A stretch of DNA of 64,000 bases, taken from Morella rubra (Eukaryota; Streptophyta; Magnoliopsida; Fagales; Myricaceae). Positions 25,202-37,990 of the stretch are shown here, one piece after another. The notes beneath the pieces were generated by a model. The model was not told where the DNA came from and did no database searches. It worked only from the letters and a program-made list of their open reading frames with translations. Numbering within the stretch: the first letter of the stretch is position 1; every line of letters begins with the position of its first letter. The translations under genes and the position numbers were made by a program. The stretch covers positions 19,587,739-19,651,738 of the forward strand of contig CM025851.1 of the NCBI GenBank assembly GCA_003952965.2, given 5' to 3'.

Positions 25202-25626
25202 AAGATTAGGCAACCTTCTTGTAACTCTCTTTATCTTTGGGTAAACGACGAATGATATCTTGATCTCTTGAACACTGGACCCACTTTTACTCAAAGGATA
25301 TTACAACTCAAATGGACAAAGTTTAACACGGAATTAAGCCAAGACTAAACCATACATGAACGGTTGATGTTTTAGACATATGTTTGACCTTATATAGTAT
25401 CATCAGCTTTCTTTTGGTCCAACTAAAAAAATTTTTGCCTAAGAAAAAGAAAAACCTAAGAATATCTTGAAGCTCCAATTACACATTAATGGTGACGTAG
25501 TGAAGATCAATAGTTTGTTCTTGGTTGTTTTCAATTTGTGACTATCGTATCTTCAGCTAGAATGATCGTATCCTTACATCGACTAGGGCTCACAGCTGAA
25601 CTCATATAGATGCCTTGAATTACCAA

Positions 25627-26443
25627 CATGAGCGGATTTAGGGGGCGGGAGGGGGCCACTGCCCCCTCAAAAATTTTGAAAATTTTTTCCTTTTAAACAT
25701 TTTTAAGGCCAAAAATACTATCCCATCCCAATTTTACACCTTCAAATATCATTTTGCCCCCCTAAATATTTTGAAAAAATCTTTTTTGCAAGGCCAAAAA
25801 TACTATCCCCTTTTTACCCATTCAAATACCATTTTATCCCTAAAAATGTATGAGACAAATTTAATAATTTTAAAATCATACCCTTTACATTGACAACAAA
25901 TAAGAAATGAATTAAAATATCTTTCAAAATAACAGCAAATGCTAATGGAATTAAAATTTCCTCAAGAGATGAAATTTATTTTATGACCTAAATGCCGGTT
26001 TTTGTTTCTACTTTTTTTTTAAAAATATTTCTCTCAATTTCATTTTTTTAAAAAAAAAAAAACTTATCAATTTTGTCTCGCCTTTGAAATAATTAATATA
26101 AAGAAATCACTTAACCACTAAATTTGTTCTATGGCTTTACATATGACAACTTTAACTTGATTTTTTTCTTTCTTTTTTTTTTGACGTTTTTTCAGTTGAT
26201 GTAAATTCATCCTCTTTTTTTAACTTCAAATCTCTTTCGATTTCAATTTTTTTTCCTCCTTTAGTTGCTAATTTCGATCAAGAGTATTTTTAAAAAAGTA
26301 TTGGAGTTTGTGTGAAAATGTGTTGGAGGTAGTATTGGATTTCTTGAGATTTTGGATGCTAAGTTGTAAACTTTTTTTTACATTCAAAATGTTTCCCCTC
26401 TATGACTCCATCCCCTAATACTTCAATTTTAGATCTGCCAATG
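25627..26443. mobile_element. Non-autonomous hAT element (Tip100-like), 817 bp, with intact 8-bp TSD
   Basis: The octamer ATTACCAA occurs directly on both sides (25619-25626 and 26444-26451), a perfect 8-bp target-site duplication as made by hAT transposases. The left end reads CATGAGCGGATTTAGGGGG and the right end, on the other strand, CATTGGCAGATCTAAAA, so the termini are imperfect inverted repeats of the GCGGATTTAG type. G-rich and C-rich subterminal blocks are present. The interior is AT-rich with no transposase coding sequence, so it was moved in trans. Confidence 0.8.
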
Positions 26444-26796
26444 ATTACCAATGTTCTTTCTAATAAATAGGAAGACACAATTGTTATATCTTAATTAAGT
26501 AGACACTGAGAGAGTCTCTTTGTGAGGGTTTATTAATTAACAGGTTGGTTAATACTATCCCAAACTAAAGAGAAAATAAAAAATAAATGCCTAGTTTTTT
26601 TGTTTAAAATAAAAACTGTCCTTGAGTTCCTCAAAAGGTAAAGCAAGTGTGATTGAATTGCCCAACATCAAAAACTGAGAATGTCCCCGAGAGAATCGTG
26701 ACATAGCATGTACCGTGTCTACTATGGAGGCGTTGATTCTTTCCCCCGATCTCCATTGCGAGGCGCGACAACGCGTTCAGGGGGGGAGGGAGGGGA

Positions 26797-26831
26797 GAAC
26801 TGCTCCCACCCTCACGGCATGGGAGCAGTTC
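26797..26831. repeat. Perfect 12-bp stem hairpin
   Basis: GAACTGCTCCCA at 26797-26808 is fully complementary to 26820-26831, leaving an 11-base loop. It sits in a short GC-rich island after a poly-G-rich run. It is not followed by a T-run and no transcription unit is visible, so its role is unknown. Confidence 0.8.
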
Positions 26832-28105
26832 GTGGCCAAAAGAACCCATATTCCTCCTTTATTTTTTGATGTTGTAGAACTCAATCACCTGTTTTATTCT
26901 TTTAGATACTCAGTGAGTACTTATTTTATTTCAGCAAAATTAATACAGGTACGTATTTTTAATTTTCTCTAAACTCAGTTTAAACCTTTGAATTTGGGCC
27001 ACATCATATGTCGTCGATTGATAATATCCTATTTGGATACTATTCCTAGCAATAATTTTGCCCGACGTGAGAAAAAGTAAACTACCTAACAACAGTAAAA
27101 AAACCTGTCATTACACTTTTACTGTATTCATTTTTATCCTATTACCAAACCGTGTAAATTTTGCACGGTCTTTCCATAATTTTTTATTTATTCAGACAAA
27201 AAAATAACTTTTTTGTAAATTGCAAAGTTTTTCCTTCATGTATTTTTTAATATAAAAAAGTTGTGCAGGTGAAATCCTCATTTTAGTGATTAAAGATTCA
27301 GGTTGACTACACATTATCTAATAATCGACGAATAAAATATTAAGAAATTGATAGTTTCCGTACAAAAAATCATGAACCCCATGTTTAATGGGTGAAAAAT
27401 ATCTTTTTTAAAATTAAAATAAATTTAGAAACAGTTCTCAAAACGTGATATACTTAAAAAAAAAAAAAAAACTTGTTGGATCTATACCTATGGCCCATTC
27501 GATGAGGGCAATCGACGGAACCATCGTTTTCTTTGTGCTAGAAGGTGGGTGAGAGGATGCATAATACCCTTTTTGCCCTTCCATGCCTAGAGAGGTGTAT
27601 TACCTGTACCTGATTAGTTAGGGTGATTAGCGATTGAAGGTGTGTATATTGCCTCTATATATACAGCTTGATTAGTGATTAGGATTACGAGCATCTCAGA
27701 TCATCCTTTTATGTTACGTTAATTATAAGTTATTATTCTGTAGAGCCCCAAGAGTAATTAAAGTACAATCTAATTATTTTATTCAAGAATTGTTGAGGCA
27801 TGTTTTGTCAAAAACGAAGAAGAAGAAAGAAGTAAATTCAAATATTTTATTTTAAATTCCTCGGTATTATTTTTAGTATTATATTTCTTCAAAGTTATCG
27901 TACGTGAAAGAAACAACATGAAATTGTGCAGTCACCATTAAACTGCTCAACACTAGTTACCATCGATCAAATGCAATGGCATGCATTTTTGATGCAAATG
28001 TTTTGAGTTGACGTAACTGAATACATATTGAAAATAAAAATATTTTGAAAACTTTGACGCCTGACGTAAATAAAGTCTCTAATAAGCTAATCTTTACATA
28101 GTTAA
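26832..28105. other. Spacer, nothing recognised
   Basis: AT-rich sequence with short homopolymers and no motif-bearing ORF or clear repeat. Confidence 0.5.
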
Positions 28106-28278
28106 GATGCTGTTCGGTTAGTGTGTATTATGAAAAATTTTTGTATTTTAAAAATTTTTAAATATGTTAATTTTATTGATATGTATGTTATAATTTTTTT
28201 AAAATAATATTAAAAAATATATTCAATTAATATATTTTTAAGATTCAAAAAATTAACGTAAAAAAACCGAACAATATC
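28106..28278. mobile_element. Short MITE of about 173 bp
   Basis: The ends GATGCTGTTCGGTTAG and AACCGAACAATATC are inverted repeats (GAT..TGTTCGGTT on both strands). The interior is AT-rich, partly self-complementary and non-coding. I did not find a convincing target duplication. Confidence 0.55.
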
Positions 28279-30170
28279 CAAGTATATAAATATGTCGCAT
28301 CAATTGGGCTTCTAAAAACAAATAATATATCGAGTAATTACTTCTGTAATTACCGTCTGCTGTAGATCAGTATCTCTGACTAATAACCAACAGTAGAAGA
28401 AAAAACAAGCCAAATTGTTAGGGGGAACAGGCGAAGAGCACTGGAGGTGACTGACCCATGACTGCAGGGAATGACATTTGAAAAGTGGGTACCTGACAAC
28501 TGCCCACCTGGTGTATAATGGACACGTCCAATCTCTCCAGGGAAAGGAAAGGAGAAGTGAAGAAAAGGAGTTGAACGCCAAGAACGCCCATCCCATTTGG
28601 CCGGCCCCCACTGCTAGTAGCGCGGGACTCTCGGGGGGTGTTACAGCCAGTGTGTCACAGCTTTGCTTCCCCTTGTCCAGGGCCGGTCTCACTGGGTGTG
28701 TCTCACTGTTTGCCCATATGAGTTGGAAATGGGAGTGGTGGTCATCGCCGCCAGCTTTACCTCGTCGCAGAGGCAGAGCAGTGTGTTTAATGTACACACG
28801 TGGTTTTCCTGAGACCGGTCAGCCAACACAGGACGATATCATGCTCAGTTGGAGATCTGACCTGCCCTGTTCACTGTTTACCGTTGAAATTTAGTACTGC
28901 GTACATGCATACGGACTTTCCTCTCCTAACTTCCTAACTCACATCACGTTCCACAGTGGTACAAACCTGACGTCAGACCCTCGAGAATAGGCCACCCTAC
29001 CTTTTGGACTTAAAAGGGCACCGTAGTCGCCAAGAAAAACAAAGAAATTGTATTCCTTTTTTAGCCGCTCGCGCGTATGAGAAATATGAAATAGATTTTT
29101 TCTGGGTTTTTAGAGCTATGTTAAATTGTATTGATAAAATCTCAAAGTAGTTGGCCGGTTGAAGCCACTTACTTGAGAGTTTTCAACCTCTTGCTCTGCT
29201 ACTAAGCTTTTGAGTACCTTGTAACCATTGATTTGCGTTGGATAAAAAGACTGTATAAGCTTTAAAATTAATTGAGATGTGCTTAAATTGACTCATATAT
29301 TCTATTATAAAAGAAAAATATAGATAACATTTTATTCTGAGATGCAATGGTATAGCTTTTAGTGTTCAAAATTTATACATATCAAGAAGGCTTATACATA
29401 TTTTTAATGACATCTGCATAGAAGTCTCAGCAAGGATTAATACAATTAGAGGTACGAAGAAGACAGATGTGAATATTTGATTATGGAGGACATGAAGATT
29501 TCCCAACGTGTATTTACAGCATATTGCAGATACAAATACATTACTTTGTTAGAATTACCTTTCTTGCGATTGCATACTGAGGTGAACCTCTGTAGGAGAG
29601 TAGAATTTTTTCTCTTGTTAGCTGGGCCAAGCTCATTTTTATCCAGTTATTGGGGAATTAATATATTTATCAGTTACTCAAAAAACAAAAAAGTCGTGCA
29701 TATCAACATTATTATCTTTAAATAAATAAGGTAAGTGCGTGTATTAATCCAAAAACAGGAAAGATATACAATGTTGTTAAATACAGATATACTGTACAGA
29801 ATCTCATGTGCATTTGTACTAACTATCCTGCACTGTACAAATTCAAAAGTTAACTAAAATATTGCTTCCGTGCTAAATACCCGAGACATCAACGAAAAAC
29901 AGCACACAAGTACGTAATTGAATAAAATTTTATTCTAGTTCAAGCTCCAGTCCACTTAAGTATAAAAAAGAGAAAAAGGAGTACTCGATGGTCCTGCTGT
30001 TTCAAAAGGCTCCTTTGATACCCGAAATATTTTAAAAAAACGGTGTGGCTATTAACCTACACGTACGAGGGTTTGAATGCTTTTTATTTTCTTTTATTTA
30101 GATAAGTGGGTAATTTTGTGTTATAAATGCGGTGTTATTTGCAGAAGATAAAATTTTATCTCCGATATCT
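28279..30170. other. Spacer with a GC-richer island at 28.4-29.0 kb
   Basis: Between about 28400 and 29000 base composition rises and long overlapping ORFs appear on both strands (28312-28797 minus, 28478-28894 plus). Neither has a motif or splice context. Open frames on both strands are what GC-richer non-coding DNA gives. The rest is AT-rich with nothing recognised. Confidence 0.45.
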
Positions 30171-31445
30171 TGATTTATAAAAAAAATTGTAAGATTTTTA
30201 GGATTTTGGTAAAATTGTGAATATTTATGTAGATTGGAGTTTTAGATTTTTGTGTAAAAATTGGTGAAATTTTTTAAATATATTTAATTTTTATTGAAGT
30301 TTGTAAAAAGATGTAGAGAGAAATCATTTGATGTAATTTTTTAATAAAAAAATATCCAAATTTGGTGAAAAAATATAGAGAGAGAAGATTTGTTAATTTT
30401 TTTTTCAAATATATATTAGAGTTTGTGTGAAAATTATTGTAATCTGTGTTAAAGGTATTGATACTTGTGTATGATTTTTTGATGTTTTTGATGTTCATTT
30501 TGTGAATTTGTTGTATTCATTAAATTTTAGAATATTTTTGCAAAATGAACCCGCACTAATTCATTCTTTCACAAACTCTATAAAATTTTATTTTTTTACT
30601 ATTTTCTTTCAATATCTATAAAACTGTAAAACATTGTCAAAATTAAGGCATGTTGGTTTGCAAAAGTATTTTAAGGGCATATTCATTTGCAAAAATATTG
30701 TAGAATATAGTAATATTCAACAAAATTTACAAAACGAACATCTAAAATCTCAAAAATTCATATACAAACACCAATACCTTTTACACAATCTTCAACAACT
30801 TTTTACACAAACTCTAATACATTTTTCAAAAAAATTATAACAAATATTCTATCTCCATATTTTTTCACCTAACTCCAATATTTTTTTTTTATTAAATAAT
30901 TACATCAAATCATCTCTCTCTACACCTTTTTACAAACTCCAACAAAAATTAAATATTTTTAAAACTCTTTACCAACTTTTACACAAAACCTATAAAACTC
31001 TAATCTACATAAATATTCACATTTCTATCAAAATCTTAAAAATCTTACAATTTTTACAATCCAAAACATCTCCTAAGATATAAGAAATTTAACAAAATTT
31101 ACAAAACAAACATCTAAGATCTTAAAAAAATCCTACACAAATACCAACACTTTTACACAAACTTTAACAATTATTCACACAAACTGTAATATCATTTTTT
31201 TAAAAAAAAATCTAACAAATCTTCTCTCTCTATACTTTTTACCAACTTCTAATATTTTTTTTATTAAAATATTACATAAAATCATCTTTTTGTACATCTT
31301 TTTACCAACTTCAATAAATATTAAATATTTTAAAACTTTTTATCAATTTTTACACAAAAACTTATAAAACTCTATTAATCTAGTAAATATTCATAATTCT
31401 ATCAAAATTCTAAAATCGTACAAGGTTTTATAAGCCGAACATCCC
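30171..31445. repeat. Three copies of a roughly 370-bp AT-rich repeat, one inverted and two direct
   Basis: Copy 1 (about 30171-30551) lies on the minus strand. Copies 2 (about 30674-31075) and 3 (about 31085-31445) lie on the plus strand, back to back. Landmarks shared by all, on the appropriate strand: ACAAAACGAACATC, ACACAAACTCTAATA, ATCATCTCTCTCTACA and ACATAAATATTCA. Copies 1 and 2 face each other across about 120 bases and could fold as a hairpin. No coding capacity is seen. Confidence 0.75.
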
Positions 31446-32794
31446 AAATTTTCACTATTAAAAAATTTTCTATGCTAGAAGAAAATTTCGATTTTTCGAT
31501 TTTCACACTAAATCGTGGGCATACAACATTTTTTTTTCATCTTTTTCTTTTAATTTGATTTTTTTTTAAAAATAATTAATAACTTTCAAAATTATCTCTA
31601 TCTATTATATCATATTTCTGCATCAAAATAAATATAAAAAAAATCTGTCAAATCTCTTTTTATAAAATGTTAACATCATGTACAACAAGATCACTAATTG
31701 CTTTTCTTTCATGCGGTCAAGTTTCGTACTCCAATATACGCACTCAATTGAGAGTTAATTTGTGGGACTAATACGGAGATAAGCACTTAATTAAGATATT
31801 ATATACCATCTTCATTCTCTTCGTATAATTCCTTCAATCAGAGCTTATAAATGTTCAATTGTAATGAGTACGCAACAAGTTGACGAGCTAACAAATGATG
31901 GTTGTAAGTGCCTATCAAGCTGGAGCCGAGTTTTTGGATTACTTGGAGCTCGGAATTAATCTTTGGGAGGACTAATTAAATTAATATTATAATAATTTAT
32001 TTATTATTTTATTATTATATGCTTTAACATATATAATATATATAAAATTTGGTAAAAACAGAATTAAGGTCGTGAAAAATATTCATCATGAGTTTTGTTG
32101 GCTTAAGGATACACAACACACGCTTATATTTGGTAAAGATATTAAATTATAAATAATATTAATTTTTGTTTCTTTAACTAGTATATATATGTCAATATAC
32201 GCTCTGGACATTATAGAATTTATAACTTTACTATGCCGCTAAGTTATTCATTACAATTAAGTTAAGTCAGGTTGGTCCGAATTCGATATACATGACATGT
32301 CATGTATTAATTCTTCTTAAAAAAATAATTATAAATTTTAACAAAATTCTAGATTTTTTATTATTTGTGCAAAATCTTGAATTTTTTAATAGTATAAAAA
32401 TGTATTTTTCAGATCACCTTACTGAAAAATATAAGATATTGTTAAAATATTGAATGCAAAAATATGTATTTCAAATTGTTTTTGTTGGGGGAAGACAAGA
32501 AATATATTTTCTTAAATATTGGCATACGGACAAAGAAGGGAGCGGGCAGTTTTCAAGATTTTTGGAAGCGGTTGCGCCCCCCGGCCCCCCCCCCCCATCC
32601 TTTTCTAAGGCTCTGCCCTTTCTTTAAATTTCCCTCCACATTACTATTTGCCCACTTCCCTTTCCACTCCCTCCAGCGGCGGGGAGGAGCTCTAGTTCCT
32701 CCAGCTTCCCTCTCTTCTTTTGATATAGTCTTCTACGATCAAAACTTATAAAACTTCAATTTTCTGTCACAACCCGCAGCTAATGGAAGACACG
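31446..32794. other. Spacer with a poly-C-rich patch
   Basis: AT-rich overall. Near 32577-32597 there is a C-rich block (CCCCCCGG followed by a long C run) inside a short GC-rich patch. A 95-codon ORF crosses it but has no motif. Confidence 0.5.
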
Positions 32795-34107
32795 TACGGG
32801 CTTGTTTGGAAATGGTTGTGGTTGTGGTTTTAGTTTTGGTTTTGGTTCAACTTTCAAATTTCAAATTTTAATATTTAAATATTGTTTTGTTGTAAGGATT
32901 TGTTTGGTTGTTTAAGATTTGGAATGATTTATATTTAATTAAATTAAATAATATTAATTTACAGTTATTATAATATTCAAAAAATAAAAAAAAATAAGAA
33001 AATTATTTAAAAAATAAGAAAAATATATAATTCAAAAAATAAGTAGAAAATGATTTCAAAAGATCAAAAATTATAAAAATAGATAAAATATGAAACTAAT
33101 AAAAAATATCCATAAAAATTAAATACCCAAGATAAAAATGTGCAAGTTTTATAAATAAATAAATTTTACATTACCTTAACATTACCTTATTTTTTTTCTT
33201 GGAATTTTCGTAACATGCTGTTAATTTTTCTTTTCCTTTTTTTACCAAGAATGTTAATATTTTCTTGCTTTATCCTTTTTTTTTAGCATACATCTCTATT
33301 TTTTCTAAAAATTGTCAATATATTATTTGCACAAAATGAAAAAGAAAAAAGAAAGAAAAAAAGAAGAAGATATACAATTGTCCTTCTGGTTAAGTATCTC
33401 ACCAAAAAAATCATTTATGTGCATTTATGACGTCAACAATTCATTAATATTTCCTAATTTCATTTGTAGAGTGTATCGCCCAAAAGAAAGAATTAAAAAC
33501 CAAAAACAGGAAAATATGCTTTTATGGATTGTTGACGAAGAGGCTAGAGATATTTTATCTAAGTCTAGAGATAGGATACAATTTTATCACAGTTATAATG
33601 ATTTCAATTACATAATATGACCTTATTATCATAAACACACTTATATGAATATGTAACTAGTGCAAATACCTAATGTGAGACCAAACAATGCCATAACTGT
33701 TTTTTTTTTTAATAATCAAATTTATAGTTTTTTTATTATATTTTTCAATTTTTATTTATTTTATAAATTTTACACGATTTTTATCTATCTTTTAATTTTT
33801 GTGGATATTTTTTTATTAGTTTCATATTTTATCTATTTTTATAATTTTTTATATTATGAAATTATTTTCTACTTATTTTTTGAATTATATATTTTTCTGA
33901 TTTTTTAAAATCATTTTTTATTTTTTATTTTTTGAATATCATAATAACTATAAATTAATATTATTTAATTTAATTAAAATATAAATCATTCCAAATCTTA
34001 AACAATCAAACAAATCCTTACAACTAAACAATATTAAAATATTAAAATATGAAATTTGAAAGTTGAACCCAAAACCAAAACCACAACCCATTTCCAAACA
34101 AGCCGTA
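32795..34107. mobile_element. Foldback/MITE-like element of 1.3 kb with terminal inverted repeats of about 370 bp
   Basis: The left arm (32795 to about 33168) starts TACGGGCTTGTTTGGAAATGG. The right arm (about 33738-34107) reads TACGGCTTGTTTGGAAATGG on the opposite strand, and the match continues for some 370 bases (GGTTCAACTTTCAAATTTCA, AAGATTTGGAATGATTTATA, and so on). The central 570 bases hold one 102-codon Lys/Arg-rich ORF (33312-33620) without a known motif. TIRs with CTTGTTTGG occur in several DNA transposon groups. No target duplication could be fixed, so the superfamily is open. Confidence 0.82.
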
Positions 34108-37100
34108 GAGTCTCCCGCCCTTATCCCTTACTCTTCCAATCCGAGTTGGCGGTAGGTCTCTCTGGTGGGCACGCACCGGGTGTTTGGGCTTTGGGCCTCC
34201 CAACGACTTGTTCTAACTTCGTCGATGGTCGACCGGCCAGGGGATTAGGGCCCACTTGCCTATCTATTTTGCCCTTGGCTGACTCATCTCCTCCGGTTAC
34301 TAATCCTCTATTGTCCACTGCTGTCGGCTTTTCTTTTCTACTTCTTTTATCAAGTTGACACCTTGTGGTTTTTTCGCCCTTATGGGGGTCATTTCAACTT
34401 CCTCCTCGTTTGGGTTTGTAAGGTCATTTGGTCCCTCGGCTTAATGACTCATCGACTCTACCGAAAGTCTAACTAGTTCTTTAGAGTAGGTATTTGAGGT
34501 GTTTAAACCTTCTTAAAATAAACGAATAAATTGTTATAACTAGAAAAAGAAAATATTAGGTGGAGGCTTAACAAGAATTATGATGTCATTAATTTTTGGC
34601 TAAAATAAATTTAGGTTCAGGCTTTTACCTTGCACTGGCTTTGTTCATTTAGCTTCATACCACAGACATCTTTGGCATAGAACTAGGGCTAAGTGACAGT
34701 GAACTCATTACCGGTTTGGCCACAGCCGGTATCGTTACTCACGACGAGGAGATTTTCTAATAGGTACTAACACCGGTTAGCTACAAAACTAGTCTTGCCG
34801 ATGCCAGTTGCATGACAACTAGTAGTTCAAGTGCAACGTCTACGGGTGATGGCGACATCACATAAGGGAGAGAGAGATGTGCGAGAGGGAGAGAGATAGG
34901 GGAGCAAGATAAGGGATAGAGATCCCCGATTGTTCTTCTGCGCCCAACGGTACTGTTTTCTACTTACAAAAAAAAAATGTACCTTTTATTTGTTAAAAAA
35001 AAAACAAACAAAACGAAGGACTTCGTATTGAGATTATTGACATGTTTGATTTCAATTTAGAGCCACTTCCCCTTTTGCCTTCTCCCTTTCTTCTTTCTCC
35101 CACCAAACGAAGGAACTCATATTTGTCACTTTTTATCCACGGAAGCCTCGAAGGGCGCCGCTCCACTTTTATGATCCCCAGCTATAAATCCACCACCCTA
35201 CAGTATTAGATTCACTTTATCTTTCGGAGCCTAGGGCCAACGCGTTGCAACTGGTAGGCCAAGTCCCTCTCGCCGGGCGGTGGTGTTTGAGATCTATTTT
35301 ACGCTCTTAAAATTTTTATACTAATAAATTAACTCTCTAAAATTATAACTCGTTACGTTAAATTATCACTTTTTATTTTAAATAAATATAAAAAATTTTA
35401 TTTAAATCATCTTTTTTCACTTTTTTATCAATTCTAACAAATTTTAAACATTCCAAAATTTTTACAAATAAATACCACCACCTCCATCCTGCCTATAAAA
35501 GTGGAAACAAATCTCTATTTTATCAAGAGTTGAGCTCGGTTCATACTCCTTTTTTATTAATGGTGAATGAGATAATCTTCATTCTTCACCGACTCTCTTT
35601 TTGCTGACGAAACTATGAGACCGGACCAAGTTAAGTCCATTTTTCGTTTTTTTTAGTTCCTTATACTGTAATGAATATATTGGGGTGCATGTTGGGGTCC
35701 ATCACCCTCACCTTTTCTGTAACCTTTTATTTAGTATCATGATAATCCAATTTCATACTAAACTTATCCTAAAAAAAAAAAAAGAGTGCCTTTTCAAAAG
35801 CAGCAGCAATACGCGAGGTGTACAACTTTGTATAACATGTATATTGACTACCTATCCGGACCTCATCAATAAAAAGAAGAGGAAGAAAGCAATGCGAAAA
35901 AGGAAAAATCCATTGGAATGGATGAATATTAAGCTATTGACGAATAAAAAAAAATTATTGACATTATATTCTAAATTCAAGTACATGCATGATCATAGAC
36001 CACGTGACTTTAACTCAAGTTACTCAATAGCGCCGGCTCTTTCCTTTTGGAGAATGATATGATAATTAGAGTTCAAATTTCCTATGATATGTTTTGGGCT
36101 ATATTCCTTCAATTTTTATTGCATGTAAATTTGGATTCGGTAAAACTTATCTTTTTTATTCCAAACTACGGGACTAATATAGTTTAAAGATTTAAACTAT
36201 AAATTTTTATCAGATTGTATTTTTGAACTATCAAAATTCATTACTTTGTACCATTTAATTACATCCTAAAGTTGAAATGAGTAGAAAATTAATTATGTGG
36301 CATAATCTTTACAGATCCTATCAGAGGCATATACAGGGACGAAGGGAGAGGAGTGAACTTTTAATTTTGGTGCTTGTCCTAATTGTTGGCTTAGTTTATG
36401 CATGGTAAAAAGGAGCATTGGAATGGTATTAGCTCTTAAATAATAGACAATAAAAATAAAGAAAGTAGAACAAAAATTGAAACAATCCAAAATTCAGTTA
36501 TGTATTACATTGAGGTTCCTTACTCGATCAAAGAATCCAAAATTCAATTATTTCAACTACATCAAATAATCTTTCCAATTGGAGAGTATTTAAGGGTATA
36601 GTGTGATGAAATTAATAGTTTGAATAGTTAAATAATATTCATCCCATAATTTGGGAGCATGAGGGGAAGATTTCCGCGAATACTTTAGTGTGTAGAGATC
36701 AAACCTCCTTATTTTATTTTTTATAAGCAAAAAAGGTGAGGGGGATGACCGGAGAATAGGCCTTTCTACTCTTGCACCTCTCGAAAATTCCTCAAAGGGA
36801 CCTAGACATGCAGTTTTACTTGGCCAAAGCTTCTAGTTGAGCGTGTGAGGTTTTAGATACTCAGTGGACGAACGAGAGTTCTGAGCTACTGTATTTATTT
36901 ATATCCAATGTACTTGATGGTATCTAAAGCAAGCTTTACTTCAAATCTGAAGTTCTTGAGAAAGGTAAATAGATAAGAAAAACATAGAAAATGTAGTGTT
37001 ACGATGGTTGGCACTTCCGTAAAGAAATGATATCCGTGCTGCTAAGCATGTAAAGAAATGATAACATGCTTTTCTTAATTATTAGCCTCGATTAAAGTAT

Positions 37101-37990
37101 TTGAATTTTTTTAAACCATCAATCAAAATAAAGACATATCCTGATGACACAAGTTTATAAGTTTTGGATCAGTTTGTCCATTCCACAGTATCCATAGCAT
37201 TAATTGACACCCAAGTGATCAATCGGCACATGCTTTGGTTGAAATTGGTTGATTAGTTTCTACAAACAAGGACATGCGACTGCTTAATTACTGCCCCATA
37301 CCTAAAAGAAGCAAAAGTGTAGTACCAAACAAGTTAATTAAAAAGCTCTTTGTGGTCAGTATTGTTTAGAAACTGTATAATGGCAACAAGAAATGATGAA
37401 AATCAAAGCGTCTCGTGAAACAAAGGGTTGTATATAATAATAAGAAATGAGGGAAAAGGAGGGAGAAGAAAAAATCTACCATCTATAGAAAAAAACTCTA
37501 TCATCTATATAGTTGCCTTATCTCTTGGCCTAGCTTCTTTGCTTTTTCTAATTTTCAAATATTTCTTTTCCTTTCAAGAAAGAAAGTCTTGTCAGCCACT
37601 CAAGAAACGGAGCCGTTCCCGGTTCCGGCTAAGCAACCCTCTCTGCTGCTTCTCCGCATCATGTCCTTCTGATTCGCCCTCTCCCTTCGCGAACATGCTT
37701 TAATCCTGGTGCAACTCCACTTCCAGGCCTCCCTACCGCAGCGCTTGGTTTTTTTTTTTTCGGGATTTTCCCAAAGGCATGACCTTTCTTTTTGGGTAAG
37801 TAAGAAATTGTAAGAGCCCAGACATGGTTGTATGCTTCGGCTGTCCACTCGCCGTCCTGATCAACTAGGGTTTTTCTTTCTTCCTCTACCTAACTTGTTC
37901 TTCAATTCTTCTTCCTTTAGGGTTCTTGGATTCTTTTCTTTCTTCGTAAAAGACTTTTAGTTGTGCCATTTCATCTGGGTTGGTTGACGA
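34108..37990. other. Spacer and upstream region of the KNOX gene
   Basis: It contains a GC-richer stretch (34108-34480) of unknown nature and a family-B MITE at 35279-35482. From about 37560 the sequence becomes pyrimidine-rich and less AT-rich, as expected for a 5' leader of the KNOX gene. No promoter element is defended here. Confidence 0.5.
35279..35482 (-). mobile_element. Family B MITE, copy 2
   Basis: The left end GGTGGTGTTTGAG and the right end ATACCACCACC are inverted. On the minus strand the interior reads GATGATTTAAATAAAATTTTTTATATT, very close to copy 1 at 13108-13440 and to copy 3 near 60.8 kb. It is non-coding. Confidence 0.6.

Larger units (their letters stand above)
23657..25626. 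other. Spacer with remnants of repeats
   Basis: From about 23735 to 23960 the sequence has the wording of plant inverted-repeat elements (CTCTGGGGTTTGACC, then ATTTGGTCCTCAAG), but only one arm is clear. From 24030 to 24720 there is a candidate element, and a 60-bp tandem repeat lies at 25064-25201. No gene is supported. Confidence 0.45.

Noticed and set aside
28312..28797. 161-codon open frame on the minus strand
   Set aside because: Overlaps a 138-codon frame on the other strand in GC-richer DNA; neither has a motif, so both are probably chance.
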